Below are positions 10,541 to 20,425 of a stretch of DNA of 64,000 bases, in pieces. The stretch spans positions 53,900,647 to 53,964,646 of the forward strand of contig CM037783.1 in the NCBI GenBank assembly GCA_021229015.1, given 5' to 3'. The position numbers and the translations under genes were made by a program. Below the pieces are notes generated by a model. That model was not told the DNA's origin. It ran no database searches and worked only from the letters and a program-made list of their open reading frames with translations. The number at the start of each line of letters is the position of its first letter. Within the stretch, counting starts at the first letter, position 1. Origin of the DNA: Solen grandis (lineage: Eukaryota > Mollusca > Bivalvia > Adapedonta > Solenidae).

Positions 10541-11847
10541 ATAATCTTAATTATCATTTACATCAACATCATATTGCTTAACTATTGTATTTTAGATATA
10601 GGAGTTGCAGAAATAATTGTTAAAAATCGTTTCTGATACTTTGCTGAAATGTTGATATTTAAAACAGATGAGACATTTTCTTGAAATCATCACCTAAGAT
10701 GAAACAGAGCATGAATCGTATTCTTATTATAACATCTGTAATGAGCTATTCAAGTCGGGTAGATACACAGACTGTATTTCAGTTGGTAGCTAATTTTGGT
10801 CAAAACCATAATGCTTTACACTTAATATTTGTACTCAAAAACATTTTACAAAAATATTGTTTTTACTATTTTTCTTATTTTTAAGAGAATAATACTGTCC
10901 CTCCCCCCTAGAAATTATCTTCTATATATGAATCTAATATGCTTTAAAACCAAAAAAAGGGGGGGGGAGAAGCTGTATATATAATTTATTCAGCACTAAA
11001 TATCTGTTAATTTTAGCTATTCAGCTAGCATCATTAAAAATTCATGCATAAATTCTTAATTTGTAGACAGTTTTTACGATAAGTTTGGAACACAAATTAT
11101 GGCACATGTATTTATTATAAGAACGGGTAATACACTCAAGGATTTTAAAGACGCATCCATATGGGGAAGTATTTAATACTAAATTTTGTGTACTCATAAC
11201 AATTTAGATTATATCCAATTTTTATGAGGCATATTTCAGCAGTTATGTTTTACATTTATTTAAAACTTAAAATATAACGATTTTAACGTGTAAAAAAAAA
11301 AAAAAAGATGAACTGGCAGATGTGAACTGTCAGAAATAATATACATAGGGCATTTTCAAAGTCCTTGTGTATACCAACTTAATGTGAATGAGAAAAAAAA
11401 AACTATGAATAGGATTCTTTACTTTGGTCTGCAAAAATACCCAAATACGATTTATATACAACAAATAATAACTTTCTGTTTTGTAATGTCTCTATCATTT
11501 TGAGTGTAAAATACAGAAATGAAAAAATTCCCAATGTATGAAAAAAAAATTAATTATGAAAGCATGTGATTGTGACAAGGAAGTTAACCATTGGGATGAG
11601 GTTCTAGTTGTAATCTCCCTTTGTAAATTTGAAAAAGTGGTTGACACTCCACCCGTATCCTAATTGTTGTGCCCTAGGTAGGGCTCAGTGCTAAGTCAGA
11701 ACAGCAGAAGGCTTTGAGTTGGAATTTGAGCTGAATTAGTTCAAGATATAACCCCAATCATTTATTTTCCTGTTCCTAAATTTAGAGTGCTGGAAGGGAT
11801 TTGTTCCATAACCACATCCTTGGTTTGTTGTATCCGGATGAAGAGTA
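10541..11847. other. No gene seen
   Basis: AT-rich sequence with A-runs and one GGGGGGG run near 10961-10968. I see no exon, motif or recognisable element here. Confidence 0.5.
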
Positions 11848-11874
11848 CCGTAATCACTCTTTAAGTTTTGGGAC
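11848..11874 (+). repeat. Left terminal inverted repeat with TA flank
   Basis: The sequence begins CCGTAATCACTCTTTAAG and continues TTTTGGGAC, right after TA at 11846-11847. It matches the reverse complement of 16766-16791 with one extra base and one substitution. Subterminal copies of ttttgggaca follow nearby. Confidence 0.7.
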
Positions 11875-12159
11875 ACCCTTGATTTTTGAGAAAATAATTA
11901 TTTTTTGAGCCTTTAAATTTTGGGACAATTAATCTTATATTTTTTTTTGGGACAAAATTTTATTCCATAATTACCGCTTACCAAATGCTTTTACGCAGAT
12001 TTCGTATGGCTTTTTAGATGCCGGTGCAGGAAATTTACATTGTTGTGATATTTACTTAAAGCAGGTGAAGTATTCGTTTACCTAATTAATAAGTTAAGTC
12101 AGATACCCCAATTGCTTATCTTCAATTCCCACCCCTCTTTGCTCTTCCCCTACCCGTGA

Positions 12160-13269
12160 CATGTTGTCTGTCAGTTTTGGAGGATATTTAAATCTCAAAA
12201 TAAGAATTTTCCATCGGAAAATATTTCAAATGATGATTTTAAAACATATTTTAGTAATTTAACGTCAAGTGACAATGTAGCTGACGAGGATGAATTTGCT
12301 GAGTTTTTAGATCAATTTGATAATGCGGATGAATACAATGTTACGTTTGACTCTCTAGATATACCTATTTCCGATGCTGAAATTTTAACAGCTATAAAAA
12401 ATCTGGGAATCAACAAAACCTCATCTATGGATAACATTTTATATGAGTATTTCAAGGTGTCTGTACCTCAGATAATACAACCGCTGAACATATTTTTTAA
12501 TTATATACTACGATCAAAAACATTCCCTCGGTCATGGGCCACTGGCGTAATCATTCCATTACATAAGAAAGGTAACCGGTCAGACCCAGGTAATTATCGA
12601 GGAATTACTCTCACTAGCTGCTTTTCAAAACTATTTATGGCTGTTTTGAATAACAGACTAAAATCATGGGCAGAAAATTATTGTGTTTTGTCAGACGCAC
12701 AATTTGGATTCAAAAGTAAGTTCAGCACGGTGGATCCCGTTTTCATTCTACACTCATTAATACAAAGACAGCTAGAAAATAAGGCAAAACTCTATTGTTG
12801 TTTTATTGACTATAGAAAGGCGTATGACTGTATTGATAGAACAAGACTGTGGTATAAACTGATTAAATTAGGCATTGATGGGGATCTCTTGGCAGTTATA
12901 AGGTCTATGTATACTGAAGTTAAACTTTGTGTTAAGCACCTAGGGACATTGTCAGATTTTTTTCAGACTAATCTCGGACTTTTTCAGGGGGAGATAACTT
13001 CTCCCATGTTATTTTCTCTTTTTCTAAATGATATAGAGATGCATTTACAAGAAAATCTTAACTCCGGATTGAATATTGATCAGATTTCTATATTTTTACT
13101 GTTGTTTGCAGATGATGCTGTTATAGTTTCAGAGTCTAGATCCGGACTCCAGGCGTCTTTAGATAGCCTCTACGTGTATTGCTGCAAATGGAAATTAACT
13201 GTAAATGTTGACAAAACTAAAATCGTGGTGTTCAGAAAAGGCGGGAAGTTAAGCAGGGAGGATAAATGA
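12160..13269 (+). pseudogene. LINE ORF2 fragment: reverse transcriptase domain, 5'-truncated
   Basis: This is the reverse transcriptase of a non-LTR retrotransposon. The frame is open from 12160, where the first in-frame ATG (12427) is internal and not a true start. The upstream part (SNDDFKTYFSNLTSSDN... ISDAEILTAIKNLG) is the usual stretch before the RT fingers. Motifs in order are KKGNRSDPGNYRGITL, the A motif FIDYRKAYDCID, a B-like motif GLFQGEITSPMLFSLFLND, and the catalytic FADDAVIVSES. The endonuclease and ORF1 are missing. The frame stops at 13267-13269 and continues shifted by one base in the next segment. This gives a dead, truncated element, or a single-base error within one. Confidence 0.88.
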
Positions 13270-14302
13270 TTATATAATAATATATAAAGTCGAGATTGTC
13301 AACTCCTTTAATTATTTAGGGGTGGTATTTACTAGTAGTGGATCCTTCATACAAACTGTTCAGACCCTTGCTGGTAAAGGATTGAAATCTTTGCATTCCT
13401 TAATGGGATTAATTAGAGATATCAAATGTCCTGTTAATATTATGTTCAATTTATTTGACTCTTTTGTATTATCGGTTCTCAACTATGGATGTGAGATCTG
13501 GGGCTATCTAAACTCTGATGTTCTTGAAAGGGTTCATAAGAAATTTTGTAAGTTTATTTTAAATGTTAAACAGTCAACAAATACGTTAGCATTGTATGCT
13601 GAATTGGGAAGATTTCCTCTGTATATTGAGAGGCATATACGGATGATTAAATACTTTTTGAAATTATACACTGTTAAAAAAGATAATTGCATTTTAATGT
13701 TTGTGTTGCGGGATCAAATTGATACTTTAAATAGACAAAATAATTCTACCATATGGGTGTCAAAAGTAAGAGATATTATCCAATCGGCTGGATTCAACGA
13801 TGTTTGGCTTTTCCCTGAATCTGTCAATATTAATATATTTATACCTGTCCTACGAAGTAGATTACGTGATATTTATATAAGTAACTGGAAAGCTAATATT
13901 GATGTTTCATCTGCATTAGATATTTATAGAGAATTTAAGTTAAGTTTTAAGCAGTCATCGTATATAAGCGTCATTGGAAATTCAAACTATAGGAATTCAT
14001 TAGCTAAACTACGTTTGTCATCACATAGATTGAACATTGAAGTTGGTAGACATAATAAAATAAATAGAAATGAAAGAAAGTGTACATTCTGCAATCTTAA
14101 CGATATCGAAGATGAATACCATTTTGTTTTAAAATGCCCAGTATATTCTGAACTTAGACGAAAATATATACCAAAATATTATTATACGCATACAAGTATG
14201 GACAAATATATTAACTTAATGCAAAATGAAAACACTGTTATGTTAGAAAAAATAGCTTTGTTTTGTGTAAAAGCCTTTAAATTAAGAGATTCTTTGTGTT
14301 AA
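13270..14302 (+). pseudogene. LINE ORF2 fragment: thumb and C-terminal zinc-binding region
   Basis: This continues the same protein in the next frame. IVNSFNYLGVVFTSSGSF follows directly on the KIVVFRKGGKL of the first segment, as in intact LINE polymerases. It ends with a Cys/His cluster (CTFCNLNDIEDEYHFVLKCP), a common C-terminal feature of these elements, and stops at 14300-14302. The break lies between about 13255 and 13300 and needs only one base to repair, so it is a recent lesion or an error. The clade is probably within the jockey/CR1-like LINEs, but I cannot place it more exactly. Confidence 0.82.
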
Positions 14303-14490
14303 TATTACTACCTTACAAATTTAAGTAAGTCATTCAACATTCAACTCTTTACATTCTCACTGTTTGTTTTATGTATTGTTGCATGTCATGTGTCACATGT
14401 TATTATTGTAATCATAGTATTATGATGATGAGCTTATAATGCTCAAGTCCATAATAAAGTATCTGTTCTGTTCTGTTCTGTTCTGTCACA
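14303..14490 (+). mobile_element. LINE 3' UTR and TTCTG-repeat tail
   Basis: The 3' untranslated part contains gatgatgagcttataatgct and aagtccataataaagtatc, then four to five TTCTG pentamers (~14463-14487). A pentamer-type 3' tail rather than poly(A) is typical of several LINE clades. Related ends lie at 14705 and 30417 in the opposite orientation. Confidence 0.8.
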
Positions 14491-14704
14491 TGTTAATACA
14501 ACATCACGCCTCAGGGGATGAGGTCGGGTGGGAGGGGTGTGTAACATTACTGTATATTCGTGTACATGTGTCATTAATTGGCAATCAAGGACAATAAGCA
14601 GACGATAATAAATGACAGAGTGGCCCAATAAACAACAGATGAATAAGGGTTGTTTTTGACACGTCTCAACAATAATGACGTTAGAATAGCAATCCTTGTT
14701 TTAT

Positions 14705-14995
14705 TTATAGAACAGAACATATGTTTATTTTAAGACTTAAGCATATAAGCTCATCGTCAATATATATACAATGCTGCTGTTCACAGGGAGGTTTGGGGTC
14801 CAGCCAGGGAGATTTTACGACATATATCAAAGAGACGTTCTTAAAAAAAATAAAGAAAATTACACATTTGATTATTCCTTCATTAAATTCATAAACAGTT
14901 TATATTATATACTGTTTATTGCATTTAATGAAAATACCATTAAAAATTTATCTAAAAAATTTCAAAATTTATTAATAGTCTATTAGATCGAATTC
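14705..14995 (-). mobile_element. LINE 3' end fragment, reverse orientation
   Basis: Read on the minus strand it contains gatgagcttatatgctta and aaataaacatatgttctgtt, matching the 3' end of the LINE at 14303-14490. It therefore lies tail to tail with that LINE, about 215 bp away. The interior is not recognisable as coding, so it is a 5'-truncated copy of a related subfamily. The right edge is uncertain. Confidence 0.65.
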
Positions 14996-15150
14996 AAATA
15001 GAAACCTAACTTTCCACAAGCACTGTTTCGCATTAAATGCAACACTACCTTGTAACAGATCGGAGATCATGCCATTTACATCAAACACATTTAAATTGAT
15101 ACAGTATCTTTGATTTATTGAATGATTTCTGATCATATGGTTTTAATTAA

Positions 15151-15383
15151 CCCTTTCCCTCGTATAGACTCATTTTGACGCACTCAATAGGTATCATATA
15201 AAGCCTGATCTGCAGAAAACCACAGTTAAACCTTACCAAATTTAATTACAAAGTCCTCATTTCCAGACACTGAGGAGCAGCAAACAGCATTAAACCTGAT
15301 CAGCCTGCGAGTTACTCGCAGGCTGATCTTTTTTTATGTTGTTCGCATAGGTCTTTTCACGGTTTCTTCTATGAGGGAAAGGG
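15151..15383 (-). mobile_element. piggyBac-type MITE, copy 2
   Basis: TTAA flanks lie at 15147-15150 and 15384-15387. The ends are CCCTTTCCCTCGTATA and ATGAGGGAAAGGG, and the central palindrome is gatcagcctgcgagt/actcgcaggctgatc. Small differences from copies 1 and 3 (agcagcaaacagcatt; ctttttttatgttg) indicate independent ageing. Confidence 0.87.
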
Positions 15384-16099
15384 TTAATGGTGATTAATAA
15401 AGATAAGAGTTAGATCATATTTAATAATATTTTCACCTTCTGTCTGTGTTTTCTTTTCCTTTTTTTTCTAAATTAAATTGCTTTTAGCTAAAATATTTAT
15501 CGTGTACGGTATGGTGATATGAAGTGGTTACCCAACTCTTCCGATCAGCACATCTCATTATAGTAAATTACTTAGCAGACGATATCCGTTGTCAATCAAA
15601 TTAGCGTCGGTGTGAAAATTGCACTTCATTTGCAATTTACCGCTAGCTGAGGTGTACTTTCTATATGATGAGTTTTGCTAAGATTTAAATGATTGGTAAA
15701 CAGCTGATCTAATCATTTATTGTTTACACTTCCGGTAGGTAAGGATTAGCTATTCTCCGGGACCTTTTTATCCATGGTAAGATATACTAAAGCAATAATT
15801 TACGTCTTTATTACGACGTACCAAATGCATTCTAACCTTACTCATTCTAGCTTAAATTTAGTATTGCCTCGATAGCTGCTAATTACCCGACGATAATTGT
15901 TTCAACTGATAGAATGGCGAATCTGCTACCTGTCTGAATCATGCAATATGATTGGATAAGGACGATCACACATTTCCTGTGGCTGTGTACAGGGGCAGGA
16001 TTGATACTAATACATGTTCTTACGTAATCTTCCTGATGCTGTATCATAGCTCGGTAATAAAATGGATTATACTGAGTTCAAAGGGAAACCGGTTTGATT

Positions 16100-16180
16100 T
16101 AAGTCAGACCGGGAGATTTTCACCTCCCGGCGAGAGATCGGGAGACATGTCGAAATCCCGGGAGATTTAATCTCCCGCCT
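16100..16180. repeat. Short CTCCCGG/CCGGGAG inverted motifs
   Basis: Several copies of cgggagat and its complement cluster here (accgggagattttcacctcc; cccgggagatttaatctccc). They could fold into two hairpins. No function is recognised. Confidence 0.55.
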
Positions 16181-16582
16181 GGAGATATGGCATGTATGAA
16201 TGCATGCAAACATGATGATAATAATCAGATGAATAGATTTCAAAATCAAATTAATTTTATGTGTAAGTTAGAGTGACATACACAAGGTTTTCAGATATGT
16301 AAAGATGTATGCTCAATATTGAACATTTTATAGACGTATAATAGATAAGCAATGAATTTCAATATAAATTGCAAAATTTACATTTTTGATACATAGGAAC
16401 AATGACAATATATTCATACTAATATTTTACGTATTCATAACACTTCTATTTTTTAATTCATGTTTACAATAAAAATCTAAGTTTTTTTAAATAATGTATG
16501 TTGTTCGTGTTAAGTAGTTAATTAATAAATAAAATTTAAACTTTTAATCACAAATAAATCTTTTCAATTATCAAAAAGAATC

Positions 16583-16583
<1 letters not shown>

Positions 16584-16619
<36 letters not shown>
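16584..16619. repeat. (TA)n microsatellite
   Basis: Roughly 18 uninterrupted TA dinucleotides. Confidence 0.95.
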
Positions 16620-16620
<1 letters not shown>

Positions 16621-16765
16621 CATATGGATTAATTGGTATGTGTATGATCTTTGAAAATTGACGATATCACTTGACCTTATGAAAAAAATCGGCGTGTACC
16701 TAAGTTTTGGAAATATTTTTTACAACTTTAAGTTTTGGGACAAAATGAAATATTTATTTTATTTC

Positions 16766-16791
16766 TGTCCCAAAACTTAAAGTGATAACGG
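16766..16791 (-). repeat. Right terminal inverted repeat with TA flank
   Basis: Its reverse complement starts CCGTTATCACTTTAAG and continues TTTTGGGAC, pairing with 11848-11874. TA follows at 16792-16793. A nearby inverted copy (ctttaagttttgggaca at ~16728) makes a local hairpin. Confidence 0.7.
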
Positions 16792-17624
16792 TATAACCAA
16801 TTGAGGTGTCCGATTTCCACAAAACTCCCATAAACCTTTTCTCTCGCACATATATAAGTCTACTGTTACACTGGAAGGTTCGGATCTTGTTTCACGTGAA
16901 TGCTCGCGTAGGTGATCCAACTTGAGCAGACAAGTTGGAGAAATGTGTGTATATATCCACTCCCAAGGTGACTACATTTGGTATCAACTATATTGCCACT
17001 ACAGTCGGCGGGACGTTTAGCCAACCAACCAATCATGGCGTGATTTCGCAATGAGGCACCACTATGTCCGTCTAAACTCCCGAACTTACTAACACTTCAG
17101 AACAGTTAAATTCATGAAAAAAGTGTGTACTCTGTCATCAGCTAAAATGTTCTAGGAACATAGATAAGATGTTATGAAACAGAAATAGGGCTTTGTCGGA
17201 AACCCAGTCAAAACAAATGATGTGAACTAGTAGGAGCTCGATTTGCCCAGCCATTCCTGATTTGCTTGTCCGAGCTGTAACTTATTCCTGTGTCAATGGA
17301 TTTTCATATCAGTTGACAGCTATCCTTTTTGACAGTATATTTTATTTTCAGTTACATTAATTCATATTTCAAAAAATCGCTTTAAATTTAATTTCAGAGT
17401 CGTGTAGCGAATTATGACATCACTTGTCAGGTGCTGGACAGGTCACTCAATATGTCACCATGACCATGAGTGATTTAGAAGAATTTAAAGAGAATATGTA
17501 ACTTAGAAATATAACATGTGTTGTTGTTTGAGAGTTTACCGTCGCCTCGGCGTATAAGGCAAAACAATAATAAATTATTTCCACTAACATTTTAAAAAAA
17601 ACAGGGTCGGTAGATCGGCAACGT

Positions 17625-17646
17625 TATATATATATATATATATATA
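17625..17646. repeat. (TA)n microsatellite at the edge of a repeat element
   Basis: About 11 TA repeats that mark the left limit of the recognisable element sequence starting at 17648. Confidence 0.9.
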
Positions 17647-17647
17647 A

Positions 17648-18880
17648 CATCTCAGAAACTACTGATGGGAAAGTGATCAATCTTGGCAAGGATGTTCCTA
17701 AGGTGGTTCCCTATAAAATTGTTCAAATGGTTCCGGTCTCTTGCATAATTAGGTCACAGGAGCTAAAATAAATTTTAAAAGTGAAATCTTAAAAAAATCT
17801 TCTTTTCCGAAACAAGAATGCCTAGAGTTTGGTGTGCAGCTTTGTCTAGTAGACCTCTACCAAGTTTGTTCAAATCATGACCATGGGGTCAAAATTGGCC
17901 CCGCCCCAGGGGTCACTTTATTTTACATGGACTTATATAGGAAAATCTTGAAAACAATTCTCAGAAGCCACAGGACCTGGAGTTTTGATATTTGGTATGT
18001 AACATTATTGGGGCAAAAGGCCCCCCCAAGGGTTGAAAAATATTCTTGTCAGAAACCAAAGGCCTGGAGTTAGATATTTGGTATTTAACATGGGCTAGTA
18101 AACCTCTACCAAGTTTGTTCAAATCATGACCCTTAGGTTAGAATTGCCCCACCCCAGGGGTCACCAGATTTTACATTGACTAATAAAGGAAAACGCTTGA
18201 AAAATCTTCTTCTCAGAAACCACAAGGCCTGGAGTTTTGATATTTGATATGTAACATTGCCATGTTGAGATCTACCAAGTCTGCTCACATCATGGCACTG
18301 GGGTAAAAATCGGCCCTACCTCAAGGGTCACTAAATTTAACGTAGACTCATAAAGGAAAAACATAGAAAAATCTTCTTGTCAGAAACCGCAAGGCCTAGA
18401 GGTTAGATATTTGGTATGTAACATGGGCTAGTAGACTTCTACCAAGTTTGTTCAAATCATGACCATTAGGTAAAAAGTGCCTAACCCAGGGGTCATCTGA
18501 TTTTACATTGGCTAATACAAGGAAAAAAAAACTTGAAAAATCTTCTTCTCAGAAACCACAAGGTCTGGAGTTTTGATATTTGGTATGTAACATTGCCAAG
18601 TTGAAATCTACCAAATCTGTTCACATCATGGCCCTGGGGTCAAAATTGACCCCACCCAAGCGTCACTTAATTTTACGTAGACTCATAAAGGAAAAAAAAA
18701 TCTTCTTGTCAGAAACCACAAGGCCTGGTAGTTAGATATGTAACATGGGCTAGTAGACCTCTACCAAGTTTGTTCAAAACATGGCCCAGGGGTCAAAATT
18801 GGCCCTGCCTCTGGGGTCACTTGATTTTACATAGCCTAATGATACCAGGTGAGCGATTCATGCCATTATGACCCTCTTGG
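17648..18880 (+). mobile_element. gctcacctgag-type element, left end missing, with ~170-bp internal repeats
   Basis: The right end (caggtgagcgattcatgcca, then accctcttgg) corresponds to the right end of the element at 1906-3485. The interior has about six diverged units containing ctaccaagtttgttcaaatc, ggggtcaaaattggcc and cagaaaccacaaggcctgga. Unit starts are near 17857, 18097, 18271, 18438, 18607 and 18759. The interior differs from that of 1906-3485, so it is another subfamily. No left hairpin is visible next to the TA tract. Confidence 0.7.
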
Positions 18881-19039
18881 GGTGTGCGTGTGCCCTTAAT
18901 TGTTAGAGGATGTGACGAAAAACCGTGTTTTGCAACCGTGATAACCTGAATGCTAGGAACAAAGGTTTAGGGTCGATGCAAAAACTAGGGTCAGTCGGGT
19001 AAGTGGAAACAAGTAACTTTTATTTATTACGCCTAATTA

Positions 19040-19150
19040 TGGGTGAAGGAAAACCTCTAGTGAACAAGAGCACTTGGTGGAACCACCAACCTACCGCAAG
19101 TCTTCAGTGTACATTTCGTGACTCGAACCCACAGCTGTAAGTGGCGACGT
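19040..19150 (-). mobile_element. SINE-1 fragment, reverse orientation
   Basis: The reverse complement contains gtgggttcgagtcacgaaat, cttgcggtaggttggtggtt and similar SINE-1 phrases (compare 59880-60115). It is strongly diverged and truncated. Confidence 0.5.
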
Positions 19151-19403
19151 TGAAGTTAGATTTTTTACATTAACATCGAATCAAAATTCTGTATCATTTA
19201 GTTATACAGGTATTCGAGATCTGAACAATGGGCGCAAGCAGATCTGATGACGATAATGAATAACATATACTTAAAAGTTTATATACAACGTTAAAAACGG
19301 GCACGCTTGATAAAACCTGACATGTCAAACTGGTCATGTTGGGCTGTGTTGGGATATACTCCGGTATAAACTACTCTACTACATTCAGTGTATAGCTTTT
19401 AAA

Positions 19404-20325
19404 ATGGGTGATTTTAGTATTCATGCAGGAGATGTGATCAGTTTAAGGATAATTGATTATGTGATAGTCTCAGTGTTACTTGCACTGTTTGCATCCATAG
19501 GATTCTACCATTATATTAAGGATAAAGGACGAGAAAATGAAAACACTTTTCATATGGGTGGCCGGCAAATGTCAATAATATCAGTGAGTTTATCGTTATC
19601 TGTGACGTTTGTCTCAGCAATAACAACCCTTGGAATACCGGCCGAGATTTATACAAATGGGTATATTTATGAACTAAGTGCTGTTGGAATACTCTTAGGT
19701 ATTTGTTTCAGTGCTTGTTTATTTATTCCTGTTTTCTACAATCTAAAGCTAACAAGTACTTTTGAATATATTGAGAGAAGATTCTGCAGAAGTCTGCGAC
19801 TAGTTGCCTCAGCGATATATATGTTTCAAACGGTTCTGTTATTGTCCGTTATACTGTATGGTCCATCTCTGGCAATTGATGCCGTCACAGACCTGTCTCT
19901 CTGGGCGTGTATGATTGTCATGGCAACGGTGTGCGTGTTGTATACATGCCTGGGAGGGATAAAGACCGTGCTGTGGACAGACAGTGTTCAGTTTGTTGTC
20001 ATGTTAGCTGCACTTACAAGCGTATTCATTGCTGGATGTGATGTGGTCGGTGGTTTTCAAAACGCTTGGAACATTGCGAAAGATAAAGGTCGAGTGAATC
20101 TGTCGGAATTTTCCCCTGATCCAAGGATCAGACACACCGTGTGGTCTGTGATAATTGGCTCTACTACACTTTGGATCTACCTGTTCGGAATAAACCAAGC
20201 TCAGGTACAGCGGACATGCTCCCTACCGTCACTAAGAAGTACAAAAATCGCCATGTTCTTAAGCATTGCAGGTGTGCTTTCATTAAAATCGTTGTCCTCT
20301 TTGATTGGCATTGTAATGTTTGCCC
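19404..20325 (+). CDS. SLC5-family sodium-coupled solute transporter, N-terminal part (cut by gap)
   Basis: This is the N-terminal ~307 residues of a sodium/solute symporter of the plasma membrane. Family signatures in order are an N-terminal helix IIDYVIVSVLLALFASIGFY (~17-36) and the unwound-helix region with SVTFVSAITTLGIPAEIYTN (~70-89). Then come TSTFEYIERRFCRSLRLVAS, YTCLGGIKTVLWTDSVQFVV and NQAQVQRTCSLPSLRSTK. The NQAQVQR and TSTFEYIERRF phrases point to the SLC5A6/SLC5A8/SLC5A12 branch (vitamin, monocarboxylate or iodide type). The substrate cannot be read from sequence. The ATG at 19404 is the first in frame and the family's usual start context fits it. A full protein would be about 600 residues, and the frame runs into the gap at 20326. 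No intron interrupts the 922 bases present, which is unusual for the family. Confidence 0.88.
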
Positions 20326-20425
20326 NNNNNNNNNNNNNNNNNNNNNNNNNNNNNNNNNNNNNNNNNNNNNNNNNNNNNNNNNNNNNNNNNNNNNNNNNNN
20401 NNNNNNNNNNNNNNNNNNNNNNNNN
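20326..20425. other. Assembly gap, exactly 100 N
   Basis: A run of 100 N, the customary size for a gap of unknown length. It cuts the SLC5 coding frame. Sequence after it (20426-20540) does not read as SLC5, so the true distance is unknown. Confidence 0.98.

Noticed and set aside
12427..12429. ATG at 12427 as the start of the LINE polymerase
   Set aside because: The same frame is open and LINE-like upstream to about 12160, so the ATG is internal.
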